DNA of 18,827 nt from JBBRSC01 sp038245795. GTDB lineage: Bacteria > Actinomycetota > Acidimicrobiia > Acidimicrobiales > Microtrichaceae. Where the stretch lies: positions 1 to 18,827 of the forward strand of contig JBBRSC010000036.1 of assembly GCA_038245795.1 (NCBI GenBank), given 5' to 3'. The notes beneath the pieces were generated by a model that had not been told where the DNA came from, ran no database searches, and saw only the letters and a list, made by a program, of their open reading frames with translations. The first letter of the stretch is position 1, and the number at the start of each line of letters is the position of its first letter. The translations under genes and the position numbers were made by a program. Shown here in pieces: positions 1-6,855 of the stretch.

Positions 1-1134
1 CAGGTCGACGAGGTGATCGTGGCCGCCGACAATGCCGCTGAGGCGTCGCTCCTGGGCAACGTTCGGGTTCGACCAGTTCGGACGCTCACCGAAGTCGTCA
101 AAGCGTTGGCTGGTATCGATCCCTGGCCTGACGTCGACATCCCCATCCGATTGTCCGAACGCTCCGGTCGAGGACCGGATCTGAGCGAAGTCCACGGTCA
201 ACCGCTGGCGCGGCTTGCCCTCGAGGTTGCGGCGGCGGGTGGTCACCATCTGCTGATGGTCGGCGCTCCGGGTGCTGGCAAGACGATGCTCGCCGAGCGG
301 GTGGTCGGCCTCTTGGACGATCTGACTGATGCGCAGGCGCTCGAGGTGACCAGCGTGCACTCGGCAGCCGGTGTGCTGGGCGACGGCCAGCTCATCCGGC
401 GCCCGCCATTCCGAGCCCCTCATCACACTGCCTCGATGGTTGCCATGGTGGGCGGCGGAAGCCGAGCGCTGCGCCCCGGTGAGATCAGCCTTGCTCATGG
501 CGGCGTGCTGTTTCTCGACGAACTCGGCGAGTTTCCAGCTCATGTGCTCGATGCGCTTCGCCAACCGCTCGAACAAGGAGTGGTGCGTATCAATCGAGCA
601 CTCGTCAATGCCACGCTCCCGGCACGAATGCTCCTCATCGCTGCGATGAATCCTTGCCCGTGCGGATTGGCGGGCACGCCCGGGTGTGGATGCTCTGATT
701 CCGCCATCGCGCGCTACGCACGTCGAGTGTCAGGTCCGTTGCTGGACCGATTCGATCTGCGGATCCGGATCCGACCGACGCCACGGGTCGACCTGACGTC
801 GGGTCACCCGTCCGAAGCCACCGCGGAGGTCGGGGCCCGCGTCGCAGCGGCCAGGGCACGGTCTGTTCGTCGGGGAGTGGCCAGCGTCAGCGAGCTCGCC
901 GTCTCTGAACTCCAGAATTTTTGTTCGTTGGACCGGCCGGCGAAGGAACTCGTGGATGATGCGATCGATCGAGGGGTTCTCAGCGGACGCGGGTGGGGCC
1001 GGATCAGGCGTGTCGCGTTGACGCTCGACGATCTGCGCGGTGGCGAGGGCGACATCGACGTGGGTCTTGTCACGCAGGCCCTCGCCATGAGAGCCCCGAT
1101 CGATCTGTCGAGTCGCGTGGCGGTGTCCGCATGA
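1..1134 (+). CDS. comM: ComM/YifB-family Mg-chelatase-like AAA+ ATPase, 3' part
   Basis: The reading frame is open from the first base of the window, so the N-terminal part (the Lon-protease-like ChlI domain) lies upstream and 377 codons remain. The AAA+ core is clear: Walker A GAPGAGKT (codons about 85-92), Walker B in GGVLFLDELGEF (about 165-176), and the family hallmark NPCPCG followed by further cysteines (GTPGCGC). A sensor/arginine stretch GPLLDRFDLRIRI and the helical C-terminal Mg_chelatase_C region follow. In Vibrio and Haemophilus, ComM is a hexameric helicase promoting branch migration during natural transformation. In actinobacteria the gene normally sits directly before dprA, as here, and its role is less studied. 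The TGA stop overlaps the dprA ATG as ATGA, implying translational coupling. The family assignment is secure; a competence role is inference. Confidence 0.95.
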   Translation, partial: QVDEVIVAADNAAEASLLGNVRVRPVRTLTEVVKALAGIDPWPDVDIPIRLSERSGRGPDLSEVHGQPLARLALEVAAAGGHHLLMVGAPGAGKTMLAERVVGLLDDLTDAQALEVTSVHSAAGVLGDGQLIRRPPFRAPHHTASMVAMVGGGSRALRPGEISLAHGGVLFLDELGEFPAHVLDALRQPLEQGVVRINRALVNATLPARMLLIAAMNPCPCGLAGTPGCGCSDSAIARYARRVSGPLLDRFDLRIRIRPTPRVDLTSGHPSEATAEVGARVAAARARSVRRGVASVSELAVSELQNFCSLDRPAKELVDDAIDRGVLSGRGWGRIRRVALTLDDLRGGEGDIDVGLVTQALAMRAPIDLSSRVAVSA

Positions 1135-2345
1135 CACCTGACGCGGCGGCCATGATCGGCCTCGCCACCTTGACCGATGTCGGCCCGCGACGACTGGGGC
1201 TGCTCGCAGCCGGAGCGGGAGCCAGGGAGCGCTGGGACTCGATGAGGGCCGGCGTCGTTCCCCAGCTCGAGGGAGTGACACGCGACATGGCTCGAAGTTG
1301 GTGCGCTCAAGTTCGTGCGCTCCATCTCGACGACATCACCGGCCGCTACCAACATCTGGGAGTCTCAGTACACGCCCTCGGCGACATCGGATTCCCATCG
1401 GCTCTCGCGGCCGACGTCGAGCCGCCGCAGCTGTTATGCGCACTCGGAGACGTGTCACTCCTCGATCAGGTGGGCGTGGCGGTTGTGGGAACGCGTCGAT
1501 GCAGTGCCTCCGGCCGGAGCATTGCTCGCGACCTGGGAGGCGCGTGTGCCGATCAAGGCATCATCGTTGTTTCGGGGCTTGCACTCGGGATCGATGGCGC
1601 AGCCCACGAAGGTGTCCTGGCACACAACGGAGCGCCCATCGGCGTCGTGGCGAGTGGTCTCGATGTTCCCTACCCGTCACGGCATCGAGATCTCTGGGCC
1701 CGGGTCGGATCGGCTGGGGTCCTCATCAGCGAGTCGCCACTCGGTATGCCGCCGCAGAAATGGCGATTTCCAGCTCGCAACCGGATCATCGCAGCGCTCA
1801 GCTCCATTGTGGTGGTGGTCGAATCCGGCGAGCACGGGGGCTCCATGTCAACCGTGGTGGAAGCATTGGATCGCGATCGCGTCGTGATGGCCGTTCCCGG
1901 ACCGATTCATCACGCACAATCAGCCGGAACGAATCAGCTCCTCGCCGAGGGGGCGCACATGTGTCGGGGGGTGGATGACGTGCTCGCCATTCGCTCACTT
2001 CTCGGCGCAGGAGCGGTGCGCCCCGGAGGGCCGCAACTCGATCGTCGGCGACCAGCCCGTGGGCTTCGGCCCACATCCGATCAGCACGGCGCTGCTGCCA
2101 GACCGGGTTCGCGGTCGGACGAGTTTGTCCGCGATGGAGGAACTCCTGCCGACGGAGATGAGCCGGCCGCGCTGACCGAACATGAGGCGGCGATTATGGA
2201 TGCGATGGGATGGGCACCAATGACCTTCGATGACGTGGCCGAACGGTCCGGTCTCGGAATCGGGGCAGTCGCCGGCGCCCTTCACTCGTTGCAGGCGTTG
2301 GGCAGGGTCCAGTCCAGCAATGGCCTCTGGGAACGCACTCGATGA
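1131..2345 (+). CDS. dprA: DprA/Smf DNA-processing protein
   Basis: 404 residues from the ATG that overlaps the comM stop. DprA binds single-stranded DNA and loads RecA during transformation. The N-terminal part (about 1-100) is a SAM/helix-hairpin-helix-like region (LTDVGPRRLG). The Rossmann-fold core (about 112-290) carries VVGTRRCSASG, VVSGLALGIDGAAHEG, the SESPLG loop, the very conserved PQKWRFPARNRIIAALS, and ESGEHGGSM. A poorly conserved linker (about 293-347) leads to a C-terminal winged-helix domain (about 348-402, LTEHEAAIMDAM...). In-frame codons upstream of 1131 run inside comM and lack DprA similarity, so the overlapping ATG is the start. It contains one TTA leucine codon (near 1433), rare in this window. 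The family call is certain; whether this organism is naturally competent is not shown by the sequence. Confidence 0.95.
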   Translation: MTPDAAAMIGLATLTDVGPRRLGLLAAGAGARERWDSMRAGVVPQLEGVTRDMARSWCAQVRALHLDDITGRYQHLGVSVHALGDIGFPSALAADVEPPQLLCALGDVSLLDQVGVAVVGTRRCSASGRSIARDLGGACADQGIIVVSGLALGIDGAAHEGVLAHNGAPIGVVASGLDVPYPSRHRDLWARVGSAGVLISESPLGMPPQKWRFPARNRIIAALSSIVVVVESGEHGGSMSTVVEALDRDRVVMAVPGPIHHAQSAGTNQLLAEGAHMCRGVDDVLAIRSLLGAGAVRPGGPQLDRRRPARGLRPTSDQHGAAARPGSRSDEFVRDGGTPADGDEPAALTEHEAAIMDAMGWAPMTFDDVAERSGLGIGAVAGALHSLQALGRVQSSNGLWERTR

Positions 2346-2387
2346 ACCGGTGTCGTCATCGAACCCGACGAGAATACGACTCGCTGT

Positions 2388-2406
2388 GGTGAGTCGAGCG
2401 CTCACC
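2388..2406. repeat. Inverted repeat upstream of xerC start
   Basis: GGTGAG and CTCACC form a perfect 6-bp inverted repeat around a 7-nt spacer, 12 bp upstream of the proposed xerC -10 box. No T-run follows, so it is a weak terminator candidate for dprA. It could equally be an operator-like site at the xerC promoter. It may be chance. Confidence 0.25.
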
Positions 2407-2418
2407 GCGCGTGCGTGG

Positions 2419-2424
2419 TACCTT
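2419..2424 (+). promoter_or_regulatory. Putative leaderless -10 box for xerC
   Basis: TACCTT, preceded by GG, ends 7 nt before the GTG at 2432, so transcription would begin at or next to the start codon. No Shine-Dalgarno sequence precedes that GTG. The same geometry occurs before dxr and proS. No convincing -35 is visible. Confidence 0.4.
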
Positions 2425-2431
2425 GCGAAGC

Positions 2432-3310
2432 GTGAGCTGGGACCTCGACGAATTCGATCGGACGTTGCAGTCCCTCTCCGCGGGTTCACGGGCGGGCTAC
2501 CACCGCGATGTCCTTGCTTTCCAGAAGTTCTGCGATGTTTCGCCGTTTCGCAACGGGACCGAACCCAGCAGACCGGGAGATGTCACTCGAGCGTGGATTC
2601 GCTCGTATGTCGCCCACCGTTCGAACGACGGATGCTCGAGCTCGACGATTGCGCGGAGCCTCTCGGTCCTTCGGCGGTATTTTTCGTGGGCGTTGTTGAC
2701 GGAGCGAACCGAACACGATCCCACGACGGGGATTTCTGCGCCGCGTGGGAGCCGCCGCCTGCCACGCGTGCTGTCCGCCGAGGAACTGGACCGCCTGATC
2801 GACGTGGAGCCACATACGGCGTGGGACCTTCGCGATCGTGCGATCGTGGAGCTCCTCTATGGCTCCGGCCTCCGGGTGGCGGAACTCTGCGGCATGAACC
2901 CGGGTTCCGTGGAGTGCCAACGGCTGTCAGTGACCGTGGTGGGCAAGGGCGCGAAGGAGCGAATGGTGCCCATCTCGGCCCCAGCTGCACAGGCCTGGAA
3001 TCGATGGATCGATGCCCGACCAGGCTGTCTGGCCGATGGAGGCGACATGCTCGCAGCGTTCGTGAATCGCCGGGGACGTCGGATCACTCCAAGAGATGTA
3101 CGCCGGGTGATCGATCTGCGTTAGAGTCATCCAACACACCCACATGCACTTCGACATACCTTCGCGACTCATTTACTCGACGGAGGTGCCGATTTACGTG
3201 TCGTGCAGGAGTTACTCGGTCACGCCGACGTCGTCACGACGCAGGTCTATACACACGTGAGCCGGGAACGTTTGCGATCGGTGTTCGAAGCAACCCACCC
3301 GAGGGCGTGA
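2432..3310 (+). pseudogene. xerC: XerC-type tyrosine recombinase interrupted by in-frame TAG
   Basis: Site-specific recombinase of the Xer family, which resolves chromosome dimers at dif. From GTG 2432 the frame runs 230 codons to a TAG at 3122-3124, then continues in the same frame for 61 more sense codons to TGA 3308-3310. Before the TAG lie the SAM-like core-binding domain (about 5-95) and the start of the catalytic domain with Arg148 (YGSGLRVAEL) and Lys172 (GKGAKERMVPI). After it lie HPHALRHTFATHLLDGGADL (His238, Arg241), LLGHADVVTTQ (His264) and the nucleophile Tyr273 (VYTHV). The truncated product therefore lacks four of six catalytic residues. With TAG counted as a codon, the 291-residue protein has normal XerC length and no indel. 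Explanations are a recent nonsense mutation, readthrough, or a sequence error. Synteny with actinobacterial dprA-xerC loci favours XerC over XerD. The alternative GTG at 2411 adds 7 residues. Confidence 0.85.
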
Positions 3311-4107
3311 GTATGTCGTTTGAGTCTCAGGAAACCAGTGAAGTCGAGCTGGCCAACATGTGGTCGAAGTACAAGTCCGAGGCAGATGCCAAGATCCGCG
3401 ACTCGCTGATCCTGCACTACTCGCCACTGGTCAAATACGTCGCATCCCGAGTCGCAGTAGGGCTTCCACAGAACGTCGAACAATCCGATCTGGTCAGCTA
3501 CGGAATGTTCGGCCTGATCGATGCCATCGACAAGTTCGAGCCCGGGCGGGGTTTCAAATTCGAGACCTACGCCATCAGCCGAATCAAGGGCGCCATCCTT
3601 GATGAGCTCCGATCAATCGACTGGGTTCCACGGTCGGTGCGAGCCAAGGTCCGATCGATCGAGAAGGCTTACGCCAAGCTCGAGGCACGGCACCATCGGT
3701 CGCCAACCGACGAAGAGGTTGCCTCCGAACTCGGGTGGACAGAGACGCAATTCCAGCAGAACCTCTCGCAGATCTCCACGGTCGGCCTGGCCGCACTCGA
3801 CGAAATTCTCGTCGTCGGTGGCGATCGAGGCGAAACGTTGACGTTGGGCGACACCATCGCCGACGGTAGTCACGGACCCATGGGCGCCTTTGAGGTCGCA
3901 GAGCTCCGACAACTGCTCGCCCAGGCCATCAACGGGATGCCAGAGCGGGAAAAGATCGTGCTGACGCTCTACTACTACGAGAACCTCACCCTCCAGGAAA
4001 TCGGCAAGGTACTCGGGGTGACCGAGTCACGGGTGTGCCAGATCCACACCAAGGCTGTGCTGCAGCTTCGTCATCGACTCGCTGGCATGGAGCGCGAACC
4101 GGTCTGA
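3307..4107 (+). CDS. whiG: WhiG/FliA-family RNA polymerase sigma factor
   Basis: Sigma-70 family (group 3) factor of about 264-266 residues. Two starts are possible: GTG 3307, overlapping the xerC-frame TGA as GTGA, or ATG 3313, two codons later. The open frame extends far upstream through xerC, but that part has no sigma similarity. Region 2 (about 35-110) has ILHYSPLVKYVASRVAVGLP and YGMFGLIDAIDKFEPGRGFK, then KFETYAISRIKGAILDELRS. The WVPRSVRAK segment begins region 3. Region 4 (about 210-258) has LPEREKIVLTLYYYENLTL-like sequence (here MPEREK...) and the helix-turn-helix GVTESRVCQIHTKAVLQLR. This closely matches Streptomyces WhiG, whose gene also lies just upstream of rpsB. WhiG drives sporulation in Streptomyces and is held by the c-di-GMP-armed anti-sigma RsiG. 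In non-sporulating relatives, FliA-type sigmas drive motility genes. Which applies here cannot be told. Confidence 0.93.
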   Translation: MSMSFESQETSEVELANMWSKYKSEADAKIRDSLILHYSPLVKYVASRVAVGLPQNVEQSDLVSYGMFGLIDAIDKFEPGRGFKFETYAISRIKGAILDELRSIDWVPRSVRAKVRSIEKAYAKLEARHHRSPTDEEVASELGWTETQFQQNLSQISTVGLAALDEILVVGGDRGETLTLGDTIADGSHGPMGAFEVAELRQLLAQAINGMPEREKIVLTLYYYENLTLQEIGKVLGVTESRVCQIHTKAVLQLRHRLAGMEREPV

Positions 4108-4117
4108 CCGACCCGAC

Positions 4118-4135
4118 GTCGAGCGACTGCTCGAC
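4118..4135 (+). terminator. Hairpin after sigma factor gene (possible U-less terminator)
   Basis: GTCGAGC-GACT-GCTCGAC is a perfect 7-bp stem with a 4-nt loop, 11 nt after the sigma factor stop. No T-run follows. Its position suits a terminator or mRNA 3'-end stabiliser between the sigma gene and the M23-like gene. Confidence 0.4.
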
Positions 4136-4206
4136 CACGGTGCCCGAAACCTATGGCGCTGAACATCTGACGCTTCCTCCCACTGGCTACACCCGAGGAA
4201 CGCATC

Positions 4207-4776
4207 ATGAAACCTGTGCCCTACCCCCGACGACTCGTGGCACTGACTGCCGTGGCGCTGTTCATGATGACTGCGCCCGCTGGATCCGCTCGGGCGACGC
4301 CTGGGCCTGCCAAAACCCGATCTGGTTCTGCCCGATCTGCGGCCGCTGACTTCAGACCAGCGATTCCTGCGAAAAGGCTTGATCGTCGCAGCGACGAGTT
4401 TGCCTGGCCGGTCAACGCCCCGGTGCTCGAGACGTTCCGGGCGCCGCTGACGACATATGGGGCGGGTCACCGAGGGATCTCGTTCGTCGTCGTACAAGGA
4501 ACTCCGGTGGCAAGCATCGGCAATGGCATCGTGACGTTTGCGGGCACGATCGACGGCCGACTCTTCGTGACGATCTCGCATCCGGGCGGTCTGAGGTCCA
4601 CGTTGAGCTACCTGGCGGACTCCATTGTCGTGATGGGTGACGTGGTCGGCCGAGGACAGATCGTCGGCCACAGCACGCAGGACCTCCTCCTCACGATTCG
4701 ACGCGGGACGACCTATCTCGATCCCGCCCGACTCATCGGCCGGGTTCATGCCCGACTCATTGCCCGCGCACGCTGA
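4207..4776 (+). CDS. Secreted degenerate M23/LytM-domain protein
   Basis: 189 residues from an ATG preceded by GAGGAA at proper spacing. An N-terminal signal peptide is evident: basic KPVPYPRR, a hydrophobic stretch to about residue 21, and a likely cleavage near SARA-TP (about 30). A short disordered linker leads to a LytM/M23 fold (about 65-177) recognisable from FAWPVN, GHRGISFVVVQGTPV, GNGIVTFAGTIDGR and RRGTTYLDPARLI. M23 endopeptidases need HxxxD and HxH zinc/catalytic motifs. Here the first reads HRGIS (His88 kept, Asp replaced by Ser92). The second reads DLL where HxH should be (159-161), so zinc binding and hydrolysis are very unlikely. The likely role is a peptidoglycan-binding or hydrolase-activating envelope protein, as for EnvC/NlpD-type LytM factors (inference). 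Actinobacteria commonly have an M23 gene at this locus before rpsB. Confidence 0.85.
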   Translation: MKPVPYPRRLVALTAVALFMMTAPAGSARATPGPAKTRSGSARSAAADFRPAIPAKRLDRRSDEFAWPVNAPVLETFRAPLTTYGAGHRGISFVVVQGTPVASIGNGIVTFAGTIDGRLFVTISHPGGLRSTLSYLADSIVVMGDVVGRGQIVGHSTQDLLLTIRRGTTYLDPARLIGRVHARLIARAR

Positions 4777-4835
4777 CGCATGAAGCAGACCCATGCAGCG
4801 GACCGAGCGCTGGTCCGGCACGTCATCGATGTCGT

Positions 4836-4865
4836 TTCGCTCCGCAGGGAACTCACCGGTAGGAT
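4836..4865 (+). promoter_or_regulatory. Probable rpsB promoter
   Basis: TAGGAT (4860-4865), a favoured actinobacterial -10, is preceded by GG and lies 18 bp after a weak -35-like TTCGCT (4836-4841). Transcription would begin near 4872, giving an rpsB leader of about 105 nt. The leader can form small hairpins, for example CGCC-TCGT-GGCG at 4933-4944 and a bulged stem at 4883-4906. Whether they regulate rpsB is unknown. Confidence 0.4.
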
Positions 4866-4977
4866 GCCCCCCGGCCTCGAACGTCTGGGCTACGGGCTTG
4901 CCCGACTCTGGTACCCACTGTGAATCCTCGGTCGCCTCGTGGCGCTGCACGTTGGGTCTCAACCGAAGGAGAACAAC

Positions 4978-5997
4978 ATGGCTGCAGTCGTGTCAATGAA
5001 GCAACTGCTCGACGCTGGTGTGCATTTTGGCCATCAGACCCGTCGATGGAACCCCAAGATGAAGCGGTTCATCCACGGTGAGCATAATGGCATCTACATC
5101 ATCGATCTCCGTCAGACCCTGGCGCGAATCGAGGAGGCCTACATCTTCACCCGCGATCTCGTGGCGGACGGCGGCAACATCCTGTTTGTCGGCACCAAGC
5201 GCCAGGTCCAGGAGAGCGTCGAGGGCTACGCCACCAAGTGTGGGATGCCCTACGTCAACCAGCGATGGCTCGGCGGCATGCTGACGAATTACGAGACCAT
5301 GTCGAAGCGCGTTGGCAAGATGAAGGAATACCAACGGATGCGTGACTCGGGTGAGTTCGAGATCATGCCGAAGAAGGAAGCCCTGCTGCTCGGCCGTGAG
5401 CTCGTGAAGCTCGAGCGGAACCTCAACGGCATCCGCAATCTCGATCGGGCGCCCGACGCCGTCTTCATTCTTGACACCAAGAAGGAGGACATCGCGGTCA
5501 CCGAAGCCAACAAGCTGAAGATCCCGATTGTCGCCGTCGTTGACACCAACTGCGATCCCGACGTGATCCAGTACCTCATTCCCGGAAACGACGATGCCAT
5601 ACGCTCAGCCGAGCTGATGGCTCGGGTGATCTGCGAGGCCGTCGAGGAGGGTCGACAGATCCGCGCTCGCCGCACCGGCGTTGCGGACGTCCGCCCCCGT
5701 ACTGCCGAAGAAGAGGCCGAAAAGGCGCAGGAGCAGGCCGACGCCCGTCGTCAGGCAACGCTCGCAGCTGCAGAACGGGAGAACCGCATTTCGGCGCAGA
5801 AGGCCGCTGCTGATGCCGCGGCGTCGGCTCCAGCTGAGGTTGAAACGGCCGACGAGGGCGAAGCGTCGGCACCCGTCGAAACGGCCGCAGCAGAAGTAGC
5901 CGAGGCACCGGCACCGGTCGCTGAGGCCGACGTCTCCGAGCCCGAGGCATCGGCCCCAGTGGTCACCGAGCCCGAGGCACCCGCTGCCGAGGGTTGA
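4978..5997 (+). CDS. rpsB: 30S ribosomal protein S2
   Basis: 339 residues, with ATG after a strong GAAGGAG (4965-4971). The in-frame GTG 39 bp upstream is rejected because MAAVVSMKQLLDAGVHFGHQ is the standard S2 start. The core (about 1-232) contains HFGHQTRRWNPKMKRFI, FVGTKRQ, VNQRWLGGMLTN and PIVAVVDTNCDPD. S2 binds the 30S head/body junction near S1 in many bacteria. A typical S2 ends near residue 235-260. Here a coiled-coil-like Glu/Ala/Arg helix (about 243-283) and a tail rich in Ala, Glu, Pro and Val (about 284-339) add some 100 residues. rpsB heads the conserved rpsB-tsf-pyrH-frr run. The call is certain; the role of the extension is unknown. Confidence 0.99.
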   Translation: MAAVVSMKQLLDAGVHFGHQTRRWNPKMKRFIHGEHNGIYIIDLRQTLARIEEAYIFTRDLVADGGNILFVGTKRQVQESVEGYATKCGMPYVNQRWLGGMLTNYETMSKRVGKMKEYQRMRDSGEFEIMPKKEALLLGRELVKLERNLNGIRNLDRAPDAVFILDTKKEDIAVTEANKLKIPIVAVVDTNCDPDVIQYLIPGNDDAIRSAELMARVICEAVEEGRQIRARRTGVADVRPRTAEEEAEKAQEQADARRQATLAAAERENRISAQKAAADAAASAPAEVETADEGEASAPVETAAAEVAEAPAPVAEADVSEPEASAPVVTEPEAPAAEG

Positions 5998-6045
5998 GAC
6001 CCACCAGCTCCCTACTACGACAACCACTCGAACAGGACACGACTC

Positions 6046-6837
6046 ATGGCAGAGATCACCGCGCAAGCCGTCAAGGCTCTCCGCGACGCCACCGGCGCCG
6101 GAATGATGGACGCAAAGAAAGCGCTGACAGAAGCCGACGGCGACCGCGATCGCGCCGTCCAGATCCTTCGCGAGAAGGGCCTCACGAAGGTGGCCACCCT
6201 CGAGGATCGCGAGAACAACCAGGGGGCAGTGGCCATTGCCCGCAACGGAAACATCGCCGCGATGGTTCACCTGAAGTCAGAAACTGACTTCTCTGCCAAG
6301 GCCGCGGATTTCGTCGAGCTGACCCAGAAACTGGCTGATGCCGTCCTGGCTGACGGGGTCGATGCAGTGAGTACGCTCACCGACGAGATCGACACCCTGA
6401 AGATCACCAAGAAGGAGAACATCGAACTCGGTACGGTCGCTCGGTTCGAGGCCGCCGCTGGCAACACCCTGGATGCCTATCTCCACATTCAGGACGGTCG
6501 CGGCACGAACGGTGTCCTCCTGGAGATCGACGGCGCCGACGAAGAGCAGACCCACGAGATCGCTCTGCACATCGCCTTCGCCAAGCCGTCGGCACTTACC
6601 CGCGACGAGATCGATCCCGAGTTGCTCGCCAAGGCCACTGCCAGCTTCGAGGAGCTGACCCGGAAGGAAGGCAAGCCAGAGCAGGCCGTCCCCAAGATCG
6701 TTGCGGGGCGCGTCGGCTCCTGGTTCGGCGAGCGGGTCCTCCCTGAGCAGGGGTTGTTCGGTGACAAGGAGACCGTGCAGGCCAAGCTTGGCTCCGCCAC
6801 CATCGTCCGATTCGCCCAGGCGGTCATCGGCAACTGA
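6046..6837 (+). CDS. tsf: Elongation factor Ts
   Basis: 263 residues, with ATG after AGGA (6034-6037), 48 bp beyond rpsB. EF-Ts is the nucleotide-exchange factor that regenerates EF-Tu-GTP. The N-terminal UBA-like domain (about 4-50) has VKALRDATGAGMMDAKKALTEA, and the signature around ETDFSAKAADF (about 79-89) contacts EF-Tu. Two core subdomains follow, with HIAFAKPSAL and VGRxGSWF-like GRVGSWFGERVLPEQGLF. The length is at the short end, typical of many actinobacterial EF-Ts proteins. It lies directly after rpsB, the near-universal bacterial arrangement, and is probably co-transcribed since no terminator is visible between them. Confidence 0.98.
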   Translation: MAEITAQAVKALRDATGAGMMDAKKALTEADGDRDRAVQILREKGLTKVATLEDRENNQGAVAIARNGNIAAMVHLKSETDFSAKAADFVELTQKLADAVLADGVDAVSTLTDEIDTLKITKKENIELGTVARFEAAAGNTLDAYLHIQDGRGTNGVLLEIDGADEEQTHEIALHIAFAKPSALTRDEIDPELLAKATASFEELTRKEGKPEQAVPKIVAGRVGSWFGERVLPEQGLFGDKETVQAKLGSATIVRFAQAVIGN

Positions 6838-6855
6838 TCCGAGAGGTCGAGCGAC

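Noticed and set aside
3110..3135. Frameshift as the cause of the xerC break
   Set aside because: The catalytic tail continues in exactly the same frame after the TAG, and no residues are missing or added relative to the family. It is a single nonsense codon.
2230..3306. Long + strand frame continuing upstream from the sigma factor, which would give a 625-residue protein
   Set aside because: It lies inside dprA and xerC in another frame, has Arg/Ser-rich shadow composition and no sigma similarity. The sigma protein begins at 3307 or 3313.
4800..4816. Terminator hairpin (GGACC/GGTCC) after the M23-like gene
   Set aside because: Only a 5-bp stem with a 7-nt loop and no T-run, so too weak to call.
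4939..4977. Upstream GTG start for rpsB
   Set aside because: The SD sequence lies between it and ATG 4978, and S2 proteins start at the MAAVVSMKQLL position.
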